From positions 76,440,744 through 76,504,743 of the forward strand of contig NC_055998.1 of the NCBI RefSeq assembly GCF_018446385.1: a stretch of DNA of 64,000 nt. Reading direction: 5' to 3'. Source of the stretch: Zingiber officinale (lineage: Eukaryota > Streptophyta > Magnoliopsida > Zingiberales > Zingiberaceae). Positions 22,431-33,981 of the stretch are shown piece by piece. The notes below the pieces were generated by a model. It searched no databases. It was given only the letters and a program-made list of their open reading frames with translations, and was not told the origin of the DNA. Within the stretch, counting starts at the first letter, position 1, and each line of letters begins with the position of its first letter. A program made the position numbers and the translations under genes.

Positions 22431-24269
22431 CTCTTTGATGTTTGACAAACCATCAAGTTAGGTTAACGATAACCTAACTTAGGTTTTCAACCATCTTCGA
22501 TGTCGATGTTCTTCCTTGAACATTCTCTGGACATTCTCCTTAGGTTAACCCGATAACCTAACTTGGGTTCTAATTCTCCCCTTTTGACACACGTCAAAAA
22601 GATTACCAATGTTCTTCCTTGAACGTTCCTTGACATTCTTTCCTAGCTTAGGTTAACCATAACCTTGGGCTCAACATTCTCCAATGAACACTCTCCCCTT
22701 TTGACACATCAAAAGAAAAAGGAGTATCAAGGTCGAGTTTCTTCCTAATGAAAGTCCCATACCTTTCATTTGAAACTCTTAATTCTGATATGATACTAAA
22801 TAATCAACTTAGTGATAATCCCGTATCACTAATCCTTAAAAGTCTTTTTGAGTAAAACTCCCCTAAAGTCAACTCTCCCACAATTAGGTAAAACTTCGAT
22901 AGGTCAACTCCCCCTTGACGTTGCACTTCATGTCTTGGCGAGTTTGAACCTTTAGAAATCCACAAACCCAACTTCGTTGAAATTTCAGACAGACGCGGTG
23001 AAAAATCGGACAATCGCGCTTCGACCGTCCCTGGATCGGTCCTCGACCTCGATCCACGCCCAGACCGATCCGGATCGTCAGGCATCGACGTTGGATCGGA
23101 CTCCGATCAGAGGAACGGATCGATCCTGACCGATCCACACTGAATTTCGATTTCCGCCAGAAACTCTAAAAATTCCTCCGAAAATTGAAAAATTGAAATT
23201 TTGAGGATACATTCCTAATAAAATATACTATCATGGAAAAATAGTTTTCTATGAGAATAACTTCTATTTTCAAATCTTGATACAAAATTCAAAAACTTTG
23301 AAATAATTCAAAGTTAAGTCAACTTTGTATCACAATGTTCAATGATGAATGCTATCACTAGGAAAGCTTCATCAAGGTTTTTCAAAACAATTTTGAAATG
23401 ATTTCAAACCCTTTAATTTGGGACCACAATCTTAGGGCTATATGTACATGACTTGTATACAAGCTTTCCCTATGATCCTCCTTTTCTTGAATTAGGCTCA
23501 TCTAGGTACAAAAACTATGCACCTTGATCCTAACTCATGATCCTAATATCTCACACACATTTAAGGTGTATCAAACCACATTCAAGTCAATTTGATGTGA
23601 GATGTGGGTTAAGGTCAACTTAGGCTAAGTTCTCATGCATTTTCTAAACTACACTTTGATCTCAATACCAAAATGTGTTTTTATCCTTAAATCAATTTCA
23701 TTGATTCTTAATGCAAGAGATGATGACATGGCATAAATAAATAACATAAATGAAAACATGTGCCAATGTCATGATGTCATGGCATAAAGTTTGAAACGAA
23801 ACTAACACATGACATATAGATAACCTAAGCATTATCATGACATTTCAAATGATAATAAAATAAGTATGATGTCATGGCATGGCATATGGCAACCAATCAT
23901 GGGAAGTTAGCACAAATAAAATGCCTAAATTCCCTATCTAAGTATCCTTAGCCTTAGCTAACTTAGAATCTAACCCTAGATTGCCCATATATCCCTTAGA
24001 GAAAACCAAAATCCCAATTATGGTATTTCTCTAGGTTTTCTTAAGTGTGCCAAATAAGATTGAAATCGATATTTTTCAAATATGGCACAATTTACTCTTT
24101 AAGGAGTAATAATTTCTTTTCATTTTCAAAGGTTATCAAACCTGAAAATGCTCCTAGTGTCAATTCAAAGTTGGGTTAACTACCCTTCTTATTGGAGTTG
24201 ACTCTAACCCATCTATGGGGTAGAAAATGCTCCTGGGAACCCAGTACCTACTTGAGCTCATTGGGTTCA
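22431..24269 (-). other. Non-coding 3' interior of B
   Basis: Counterpart of 17,649-19,684. From about 23,290 onward the two are nearly identical with scattered short deletions. No gene is seen. The 22,804-23,138 frames are chance. Confidence 0.65.
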
Positions 24270-25654
24270 CTAAATATTCACTAGGGATAACTTCCCTAGC
24301 AACCCTCTAATGACCCTCTTAGGCTTTAAAGCCTTGGCCATTTGGGACTCATCAAGATCAACTCTAGGGTGACTCCCCTTGTTGGTCTTCCTAGCCCTAG
24401 GTTTTGTTCCATAATCGAATGGAACATCATGATATGTGGGCTTGACCATTTGGGACTTAGGTTTGTGACTCAAACCTTTCTTATCCTTGGACTTTTGACC
24501 CTTAGGCCCTAGAGTTGACTTCTCTAAACTTTTAAGGGCCTTTTCTAGGTATCAAGCCTTGACCTCAAGACTTGATTCTCCTTTTCTAATACCTCAATTT
24601 TGATTTATCACTCTTCCTTGAGGTATTCCTAGGCATATGTCTAGTTGATTTAGGGTTTCTACCTAGGTTTTCCTTAACCTTAGAAGTGTTAATCCTAGGG
24701 TTAGCATTCCTAGTAGTATCCCTATCTAGGCTAACATGTTTAGCTCCTAAGCACATGTATTGGTTCCTAAAGTTAACATGCTTATCATTATTAACAATTG
24801 CAACAAAACTACTAGCATGAGTTTTATTAGAATTGCAATAATGAACCTTAGAGGTTACCTTAGGGTTTGCCTTAGCTCCCCCTATCGATGTGCATCCCTT
24901 GTCCTTGTGAGGTTTCCTCCTCTTCGGACATTGGCTCCTATAGTGTCCCCTGTTGAAAGCACACCATGTGCTTCTTGCCTTTGCGTGTTGGGACTCCGGC
25001 TTCCTTGACCTTTGGTGCCGGTGGAGTCTTCCTAACTCTCTTTGGACATTTGCTCTTGTAATGTCCACACTCCCTACACTCAAAGCATATTATATGTAAC
25101 TTATTTGAAATTGAGATGCTTGAGTTACCTAGGTTTGGGGATGGGTGTGAGCTTTCTTCTTCAACCCTTCCGGAGGTGGAAACTTCTTCTTCTTGCTCCG
25201 AACTTGAACAAGAGGAACTCTCCTCCTCTTCTTCCTTGGATATTGAGTAGCCCTCAACTTCCAATTCGCTCCCTCCATGATGTGAGCTACTTGGCTCACT
25301 AGGCTCCTCTTCATGGCTTGAGGTGGAGCTCTCCTCATGGTACTTGGCCAAGTTGTTCCACAACTCCTTGACATTGTTGTATCCTATCTTACACAAAATG
25401 TTAGTAGGCAATGAAAATTCAATTATTCTCGTTACCTCTTCGTTGATTTCGGATTTGTGAATTTGTTCTCTTGTCCACTCCTTCTTCTCAAGTGGTTTTC
25501 CTTCTTCATCCACCGGAGGAGTAAAACCTTCTTGTACACAAAACCAATTCACTATGTTAGTCATAAGAAAATACTTCATCCTTACCTTCCAATACACGCG
25601 AAGTCGCCAGATCGTAGAAAGGTGGAATGGTGACATCTTCTCCATGAGATCCAT
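24270..25654 (-). pseudogene. Gag pseudogene of element B
   Basis: Nearly identical to the A gag but broken. A 1-bp deletion near the start (CTCATGG for CTCTATGG) shifts the first codons. An 8-bp deletion near 24,950 removes CKQ from the second zinc knuckle and shifts the frame, so the protein would end soon after HMVCFQ. The C-terminal piece (24,270-24,473) retains MAKALKPKRVIRG. Otherwise the UBN2 region, acidic linker and first knuckle (CFECRECGHYKSKC) are intact. B is therefore the damaged sister of A. Confidence 0.8.
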
Positions 25655-25712
25655 TCTCTAGCTTTGCTCCCGGGTGTTGATCTCCGTAGAAGCGGCCCTC
25701 GCTCGATACCAC

Positions 25713-27168
25713 TGTTGGGATCGATGGTCCCTGGAGGGGTGTGAATACCGCCCAAATCGTTGGCGTTTCTTTCTACAAACTAGGGTTAGCGCGAAATAAA
25801 ACAAGCGAAAACAAGAAGATCAAACCTCCACGCGTCGATGTAACGAGTTTCGAGATAAACTCCTACCCTCCTCGGCGTCCGTAAGTAAGGTCGAGCCCTA
25901 TCAACCGTCGGTGGATGAGTCCCTGAGAGGCTAATAATCACTCCTTACGGGTGGAGAAACCTCGCCACAGTTTTGCAAAGCAATACAAGAAGGAGTATAA
26001 AGCAAGAAGCAAATACAATACAATCAGAAACCTTCACTTACTTGCTTCTCTTATTGGAGATGAAGCGGAAGCAGCACAAGCGGAACTCGGAGTCTCACAG
26101 CTTCGGAACTCAACAAAGCTCAAGACGCACTTGACAAAAGAAGAAGAAGAAGTTGTCGCGCCGCGGTACCCTTCCCTTTATACCGCGAAGGACAATGGAA
26201 ACCCGTCGCGTTCGCCTAGCTAGAAACCTTCTGCACCGATCATTGCGGCGTCGGTCCCGTCCCCATATCTTCGTCGTGCAGTGCACGATCGATCCGTAGC
26301 ACGTCAGCTACTCTGGATGGGTGGCGATCAACTCTGAGCACTTGCTGTCCGTCTGATCGGTCGCATCCGAGAGATAACCATCGGATGCGTGCGGACCGAT
26401 CGCTCGCTAGCACTTTCTGTTCGTGATGGTCAAGCCGCGGCTCGATCGCAAGAATCCGAGAAGTTTCGTTTGCATCCCGATCGTGGTCCGACCGTCGAGC
26501 AAAACAGAGTGGATCGGTCGGTGATCGATCGAGCCGAATTTTGCCCAAACCAAGCCCAAGACTTCGAACCAATATCCGGTCAACCTTGACCTATGGTATC
26601 ATCCTAGCACGTCACCCGGTCACTTGACCTGCTAGAACTCCGCCAAGTGTCCATCAACCTTCGACCTACTTGGACTTTCAACACCGTAAGTCGATCATCC
26701 ACGATCCATTTTCCCTTGCCGGTTTACTCACGGGACTTTCCACGGCTTCACTCACCTGATTTACACCGCCAACATCGTTAGGACTTTCCCCACCAGCTTC
26801 ACTCACCGGGACTTTGCTAACATCCCAGGACTTTCCCACTTCCTGCTTCACTCACAGACTTTCCCTGCAGTCTCCATACTTGGACTTTTCCCGTACCGAC
26901 TTTTCACCGTGCCAAGCTCCCTGCTTGACTTTTCCGTAAGTCTCCATACTTGGACTTTTCGGTGTCACAGTTGACCTACGGTTGCACCAATAATCTCCCA
27001 AACATCTATTCTTGTCCCATCAAGAATAGAACTCTCACAGTGTCGAACAAACACAAGCCAGGTCGGCACTCCCTAAGGGTTCAACCAATCTTCCCAAGTC
27101 AAACATCCAACTCGAGTCACGCACTCGTTAGTCGGTCAACCAGTCGACCTGACCAAGGTTGCCCCTGT
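25713..27168 (-). mobile_element. LTR 3 (5' LTR of B)
   Basis: Edge TGTTGGGATCGATGG follows the primer site. A minus-strand TATA-like GGTATAAAGGG is near 26,170-26,182. It shares the CATCTATTCTTGTCCC block with the other two LTRs. The outer edge is AAGGTTGCCCCTGTA, where Y LTR sequence resumes. Confidence 0.7.
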
Positions 27169-27430
27169 AAAAGGTGGTGGAAGTCCTAGTGAGTGAAGCT
27201 AGGTGGTGGAAGTCCTGGTGAGTGAAGCCGGACCCTAATGAGTGAAGCTAGGTGGTGGAAGTCCTAGTGAGTGAAGCTAGGTGGTGGAAGTCCTGGTGAG
27301 TGAAGTTAGGTGATGAAAGTTCTGGTGAGTGAAGTCGGACCCTAATGAGTGAAGCTAGGTGGTGGAAGCCCTAGTGAGTAAAGCCAGGCAATGGAAGTCC
27401 TAGTGAGTAAAGTCGGACCCCGTGCGGTCA
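27169..27430 (+). repeat. 49-bp minisatellite, second Y LTR copy
   Basis: Same units as 1,262-1,555 (GGTGGTGGAAGTCC, GTGAGTGAAGCTAGG, GGACCCTAATGAGTG). Confidence 0.8.
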
Positions 27431-28376
27431 ACCGGACCAGCGAATCTTGAAATCTATTAGCACTGTCTTACTTTACTATTTTATCTATTGTGCTAACTCA
27501 ATGTTGTAGGGAAGTCTAGCTAGGCCAACGGGCTGATCGGATAGCTGGCATGAATTCTAAACAGGTCGACGGGCTGACTGGATATCTGGCACGAATTCCA
27601 GCTATGTCAATGGGCCGACCAGATAGCTGGCACGAAGTCTAAACAGGTCGACGGGCTGACCAGATGTCTGGCAAAGCGATAAGTTAAGGTAAGTCACTGA
27701 GGAGAGTAACTTGGTGATGACGCGTCCCCCGTTTGAGGGAACAGTATGCGTCGATCGAATTTAGATATATTTCAAAAATCTAAGTTGAGATCTTGACTAG
27801 ATTCTGATCTTGAGGAGACAGAATCTAATTACTACTCTACTTGTTATATATTGTGCTAATTTTATTTTACAGGGTAGTATAATTTTTATTTGCTTCGGAC
27901 TAACCTTTTCTTGCAGGAAAACAATTTGCTGGAAAAGGAGGTCCGAGCACCCGGAATGCCCAAGGCTTATCTACTTGTCAGCTTGGAGCATGCTGATTGG
28001 TTGGTCGACGTCACGGTCCAAGCGCCCGGAAGGGATCTAGGCACCCGGAACTGCATATATAAGTAGCCTTCCACCAGGAGCACAGTACACAACTTTCTTC
28101 TACAATTGTCTTCTTGCACGCTGCTCCAAAGACGCTCCTGCGATGCTGTGAAGCTTCTCCGACAACCTGAGATTCTGTTTTTTATTTTCCTTGTTGTCGG
28201 TAATTTTATACTATAGTTCTTCTACTTATCGTGTAACCCCTTTTTTGCGAACTATTAGTGGATTGCCCAACGAAAGCACTCGACGAGTGTGAGCCTCGGA
28301 GTAAGAATTGATAAAGGCTCCGTACCAAGTAAAACTTGGTTTGTTAGCATTGTTCTTATTTCACTACAAGAAAACA

Positions 28377-29045
28377 TGGCTTCAAAAACGGATTTTTAAA
28401 ACAAAAATAAAATCTGTTTCAGATTTTTATAAATCAGAGACAGATTTGATACGGAATTATTAATTCGTTTCATTTTAGTAAATTATAATTTTTTTAAAAA
28501 AATAAGACAGAATTTAAAACAAATTTGAAACAAAATTACATATAAATTTTTAGAAACAAAAATAAATACGAATTATAAACAGAATTTGAGACGGTATAAT
28601 TTCTATGACAAATTTTGTTTATAAATTAATTAAAATTTAAAACAGAAATAAAATCTGTTTCAAATTTATATAAATCAGATAGACAGATTCTCTACAAAAT
28701 CATTAATTTATTTAACTTTAATAAAATATAATATTTGAAAAGAAATTTTAAATAAATTTTGATACGAAATTACATATAAATTTTATAAACAAAAAATAAA
28801 TATGGATTATAAACAGACCATAAAATCTTTGTTACAAATTTTGTTTAAATATTAATGAAAATTAAAACGGAAATAAAATCTGTTTTAGATTTATATAAAT
28901 CAGAGACAGATTTGATACAGAATTGTAAATCTGTTCACTTTGATAAAATATAATATATGAAAAAACTTTAAACATAATTTAAACCAAATTTAATATGAAA
29001 TTACATATAACTTTTTATAAACAAAAATAAATATGAATTATGTTT
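28377..29045. repeat. 5' subterminal repeats of the CACTA element
   Basis: Repeated AAATCTGTTTCAGATT, ATAAATCAGAGACAGATTTG and AAACAAAAATAAATA words in both orientations. Similar words (GAGACGGAAT, TTTCGTCTCAAA) fill 31,740-32,040. Such arrays are where CACTA transposases bind in known elements. Confidence 0.7.
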
Positions 29046-31700
29046 TCTAACCCTTCCTCCTTGCCTTAATTTGTCTTTGGTTTTAGTAGAATAGGTATAC
29101 ATTCTTCTTCCCCCGTCTCTGATTTTTTTTTTTTCTCGTTCCTGTTGGGGCCTTCTCATGCGGCTGCAAGGTTGGCCGCAGCTGCGAGGTCGGCAGCGGG
29201 CCACAAGGTTCGCGACCGCTTCAATCGACCCCCTCATGCAACCGAGAGGTTGTGCATCCTACGGTCCCTGGATGTCACCTACTACTAATATGTGATAACT
29301 AGCATTTTGATGCATTATTTTCCCCTATATTTTAATGTTTTAATCCACTCATATGGTTAATTGTTGATTCTTATCATGTTTATTAAGTTTGATGCATATT
29401 ATGAGTTTTTATATAATTCTTGTTAATTTTATGGATTTCTACTTATAATTGTACATTTTTTTTTGTAGGGATTGAACTCAAGTTGGACCAAATTAAACCT
29501 AAAGACTTGAGTCAAGGAGAAGTATAATATGTAGAAATATGAGCCATTGGATCAAATATGAAGTAAAGTAATCAAAGGACTCCGATCTAATTAATTCTAG
29601 TTGTTCATCGAGATCTGGTTGATTTTGGTCGATCTGTATAGATTTGGAATTTTCCGAGGCGTTCACTATGATCTAGCCATCTTGATCATTCAACTAGTTC
29701 TAGCCGATCCTGACCGTTCAATCAGATTTGATCTCATCCATTCACCTAGATTTGGGCCAATCCTGACCGTCCGATCATATTTGGGAAAATAAGAGTGGAT
29801 GAAGCACAGTTTGTTCATATATTCTCTGCTTCCTCACGCGATCGTTGCCGGGACGCCGCCCCTTCTCATCGAACTCCACCTTCAATCGGCCGACGAGTTC
29901 ATCTACCACTCCACCTCCGGCCGATCGATCCTCTCCATCTCGCCCATCTGCATCCCGTCACCCTCCTCCATCCCGGCCTCATCTTCTTACCGACGCGAAC
30001 GCTGCCCAATGCTAACTCCACCACCACCGGCACACCAAGGAAAGGGGTTTTCTCCCTCTGGTCATCCCCATCGCGCATCTCCTTCCTCTTCTCATCTTCC
30101 TTCCACGATAAGCCTTCAAGCTTCTAACAGCAGCTCCACCACATCTCTTCCATATCCGCTCTACGATCTATGAGTTCTTGGGCTTTTTCAGCTTCGTATT
30201 CGATCCGGACAGCTATCTTCTTCATCCATCTTCGATCCAGCAGCCTTCTCTTCTTCGCCAAGTCTGCAGCAATTCCCTTCACCACCAGACAGCTTCATAT
30301 ACACCTCACAGAAATTGGGTTGTTTCTTTTATCATGGATGTGTGTTGATGTTTTTTATTGAATTCTTGTATCAAACTTGATCTTCTTTAATTAAATTGAA
30401 CGCACTTGATTTTAATTGTTTCATGCACACAACTTGTTTGATGAAATGTTCTAATCTTCTAATTCCTGCATGTAACGTGTTCGCTAAAATGTCTCTTTCA
30501 ATAGTTTGGTTCAATTTGACGCATCTTAGTTTGCTTAACTCTTGCTTTGTATTGATCTTTCAATTGTTAAGTTTGATGTCTTCATTTAAATACAATTAGG
30601 TTAAGTTAGTGTCTTCATTTAAATGCAGTTAGTTTTATGTCTTCATTTCTATGTTTAGTGTGTATTGTATTTTAAGTTGTTACATATTGTTTCCTTATAG
30701 CCATAATATTCTAACTAATTTGTAGATGAGAATGAGGTTATCTGGAGACAATCAAGTTATCCAAGAATGATCCGTAATTATTTAATGAGGTCATTCTACT
30801 TTTCCATATTCTATTGTGACTTATATTTCACTCGTTAGTATCATGCAGGATACCAAGAGCAAATGTTGCATTAGCCACAACAACCAAGAGCAAATGTTGC
30901 ATTCTAAATCATCTTTTAATCTTTTGGTAGGTACTATTTACTTACTATCTGCTATAGTCTTGTTTATTAATATTACAGGATTATTTTTTAGCAATATTTA
31001 TAGTTTGTGTGGTATTGTGTTTGTGGATATTAAGATTTTTTAGTTTATGATTTAATTTAATTAATGTGCAGTAAGAAGACCAGCGAGTATTTTCTATTGT
31101 CTTGTATTTGATTTTGTTATATGTACTTAGAGATTCTAAGTTTAAGATTCAAATTCGAAGAAAGTCCTACTTAAGTATTTGTTCACATTGACCTAATTTT
31201 TATGGTTTTGTTATGCCTATTGTTTCAGAACCAAAAGAGTCTTCATGACTTGTTGATTCTTTAGCATTGACAACTAACTATGGACTAATTAGTGGATGAA
31301 CATTGATATTGACTATGACTTTTGTACCATTTCAATTTATTTATATTAAAAATTTTGATATTGTAAGACTTACTCGTTTCACGTTTTGATTTGTTAGATT
31401 GTCTCAACAAAATTGGTTGGTTCGTTAATTTGTACCAGCGAAGCAATTTCTCTCATGGAGTTCGAAGACAGGGAGGGTCGTGATAGACAATGTAATATAA
31501 AAATTAGATTACTTATAGTAAGATTTAAAAATTTGTATAGTTGTTTATAGTTTGATTATTGGTCAAATTTATTTGGATAATGTAAATATTTATTTATTTT
31601 AATGTTAATTGTATGATACATTTGGAATTAGAAATTATTTCTTTTTAATAATTTTAATTTATTTGAAATAAAGACTTGTTTTAATATATTGATGAGAAAT
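29046..31700 (+). other. CACTA interior, possible captured sequence
   Basis: A GC-richer block (29,130-29,250) and a Pro/Ser-rich open stretch (29,795-30,173) stand out from the AT-rich background. TTTTTTTTTGTAGGGATTG at 29,460 looks like a 3' splice site. A direct repeat, CCAAGAGCAAATGTTGCATT, occurs twice near 30,853 and 30,886. None of the frames shows a domain I can name, so this may be host or other-element sequence picked up by the transposon, but that is unproven. Confidence 0.35.
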
Positions 31701-32143
31701 ATAATAATATTTAGTGATAAATTTAAAAATAAAATTATACACTGATTTATAAATGGAATTGTAAATAGATTTATAAACAAGATTACTAACCAATTTAAAA
31801 CAAAATTAGAGACCGAATTTACATTTAAAATTAATTTTATTTTGTTAACTTAAAAATAGATTTATAAACAATTTTTTTATCTGTTTCTAAAATTAGAGAC
31901 GGAATATTTTCGTCTCAAAATTAGCTACGGGGCTTTCACTAACGGATTTTTGAGACGAAATATTTCGTCTCAAACTGTCTTTAGAGACGGAAAAAGGACT
32001 TTCAGAGACAGATTTTTTCGTCTCTAAAGCCCTGTTTTCTTGTAGTGTTTTTCTCTTTCGTTACGTACTCAATTTAATTCTCAATTTTTGTTGATCGCTA
32101 TTCACCCCCTCTCTCTTCTCTAGCGCTCTTTCCGATTCAACAA

Positions 32144-32512
32144 TTTTAAGGTTTAAAAAAATCTTAAATTTTTTTGTCAATAACAATATAATTATGATAT
32201 AATTTTCTATATACAAAATATTTTTATTTTAATCATAATAAATATTTTAACTAGATAAGATTATTTTTAAAAATAAAATATTTAAAAATAGTTTTCAAGA
32301 CTTAAAAATTTGGCTAATTTTTCTGCTCATTCAAAACATTGAAAAAATCAAGATTTTTAAAATTAATCTCCAAAATATTTTAAATTTAAAAATTAATTTT
32401 TCTATAAAAAAATCATAAAATATTATATAATGATCAAAAAATTTCCAAATTTGTATACTAATAGTTAATCTATTTGTGTATCAAATAAAAAAAATTCAAC
32501 AGAGAACATTAA
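32144..32512. other. AT-rich sequence, no feature seen
   Basis: Starts immediately after the Y LTR end. I see no ORF, repeat or RNA. Confidence 0.5.
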
Positions 32513-32973
32513 TGCTACGTTTGGTTGGATGTAATGTAATTGAGCTTGTAATGTAATCAAATTTGTAATGTAATGTAATCAAATTAAGGCTACGACGGCC
32601 GGTGATAGGCGACGGTGGCGGCTAGGGACCTACCGCGGCGGCGGCGACCGACCACCGGCGGCGGCAACGGCCGGTGATAGGCGACGACCGACGACCGACG
32701 GTGGCGGCAGGCGGTGGGCGGGTGACTAGCTGTCGGCGGGCGACGACTGATTAGGGGTATATTCGGCATTTAAATTTTGATTAAACAATGACCTCGTAAT
32801 ATAATCGGATTACATAGTATTTGCTTTGTAATCCGGATTACAAAACTTCACTACCTTTTGTAATTGAGATTACATTACATTACAGGTTTAAAGTTAAAAC
32901 AAATAAAATAATCAGTCTTGTAATGTAATCCTGATTACATTACAAGGCAGATTACACCTTACCAAACGTAACC
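32513..32973. mobile_element. Tourist-like MITE with a GC-rich core
   Basis: 461 bp. The ends TGCTACGTTTGGTTGGATGT and ACACCTTACCAAACGTAACC form imperfect terminal inverted repeats, with further GTAATGTAATC words inside both ends. It is flanked by TAA on both sides (32,510-32,512 and 32,974-32,976), as for PIF/Harbinger-derived Tourist MITEs. The middle (about 32,586-32,750) is extremely GC-rich (GGCGACGGTGGCGG repeats) in contrast with the AT-rich arms. Confidence 0.7.
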
Positions 32974-33344
32974 TAAGTATACGAACTAATTAATTTCGTA
33001 AGTAATAAAAACATAAAGTAAATTAAATCTAAGCATGATTTAAGAATCCAATGCCTAATGGATTAACAAGTTAATTTTTTAAAATATATTTTTATATCAC
33101 TTTTCTAATTTGACCCTTGTGAAATCTAAAATACTAATTAAAACCTTGAAAATTTTAAAATTTTGAACATATGAACATACGGCCTTTTCTAATGTTCAAT
33201 TAATTTATTACATTATCATAATTTAAACATGTTATGTTAATAAACTTTTAACATTACTCTTTTTTTTAATACTTTACTTTTTAATTTTTAATTTTATAAT
33301 TTTTAAATCATATAATTTTGAGGTAAGGGATGTACTCTTATCTT
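32974..33344. other. AT-rich sequence, no feature seen
   Basis: No gene or clear repeat. It may be interior of element Z. Confidence 0.4.
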
Positions 33345-33840
33345 GTTTCGTTGTTTGGACATGCTTTCGAGCCAATCGGAGCTAGAGTGAGCTTTCATTA
33401 TTTTCTTGGTGATCCGCTATCATTGCACAACTAGTATATTCTTCTAGTTTGAACTCGGATGATGACTTATCCCACGTTGCTTTTAGGTTCTTGTGCTTGG
33501 ATCTACTTGACCCTTTGTCCTTTCCTTTGCTTTTAAGCTTCGGACAATTATCTTTGATATGCCCTTCTTCTTGGCAGTTGTAGCATTGAACTCTCCTTTT
33601 ACTCGAAAAAGATTTTGTTGTCCATCTCTTGTTAAAATTGTTAGATTTTAAAAATTTTAAAAACTTTCTTACTAGAAAAGCTTCTTCATCTTTGTTGAAA
33701 GAAGCTTCAGAGTATGGTTCATCCCTTTTTTACTTTTAGAGTGATGTTCGAACTTGACTCCTTTCTTAGTTTTGCACATCTAGATTTGTGAAGTTCTAAT
33801 GTAGAAAATAAGCTTTCTAACATACTTACCTCTAAATCCT
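33345..33840 (-). pseudogene. gag fragment of element Z (zinc knuckle)
   Basis: The minus strand reads a CCHC knuckle CYNCQEEGHIKDNC followed by PKLKSKGKDKGSSRSK at about 33,510-33,590, then an acidic Ser-rich stretch. This is the C-terminal part of a copia-type Gag, broken by frame changes. The UBN2 part is missing or too decayed. Confidence 0.6.
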
Positions 33841-33966
33841 TAGATATGTAGTAGAGTGGACATCGCTTCCAGAGTGTAAACTCCCCCTAGAACTTTGGCA
33901 GATAGATGCTAGATCCGGCCATCATCTTCTTGCTTTAGTAGGCAGTTAGTCCTTCTAAAGCGGTTT

Positions 33967-33980
33967 GGCTCTGATGTCAA
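33967..33980 (-). other. Primer binding site of Z
   Basis: The minus strand reads TTGACATCAGAGCC, a variant of the iMet primer site, next to the LTR edge. Confidence 0.55.
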
Positions 33981-33981
33981 T

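Larger units (their letters stand above)
16256..27168 (-). mobile_element. Tandem composite LTR-A-LTR-B-LTR, gag-only copia-type
   Basis: Three LTRs (16,256-17,648; 20,977-22,430; 25,713-27,168) separate two near-identical interiors, each with one gag gene on the minus strand. The inner edge of each LTR is TGTTGGGATC (plus view). The middle LTR is shared. This is the arrangement expected from unequal recombination between LTRs of sister copies. Neither interior has pol. It sits in the Y 3' LTR. I could not find a clean target duplication. Confidence 0.75.
28362..32047. mobile_element. Non-autonomous CACTA (En/Spm) transposon
   Basis: Terminal inverted repeats are CACTACAAGAAAACA (15 bp perfect, then one mismatch and GGC). 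It is flanked by the 3-bp duplication TTT (28,359-28,361 and 32,048-32,050). Excising it with one TTT regenerates the Y LTR sequence seen at 2,540-2,560. The element is 3,686 bp and encodes no recognisable TNPD-like transposase, so it depends on an autonomous relative. Confidence 0.9.
15958..32143 (+). mobile_element. 3' LTR of element Y, split by two insertions
   Basis: The LTR pieces are 15,958-16,255, about 27,169-28,361 and 32,048-32,143, together roughly 1.59 kb. It starts TGTTTGG after the polypurine tract and ends CCGATTCAACA. The first break holds the A/B composite and the second holds a CACTA transposon. Removing the CACTA element and one TTT restores CTTATTTTTC exactly as in the 5' LTR near 2,545. 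Confidence 0.75.

Noticed and set aside
29795..30173. Pro/Ser-rich 110-124 residue frames as a transposase gene
   Set aside because: No TNPA/TNPD-like motif is seen, and two overlapping frames are equally open. Better read as composition or captured sequence.
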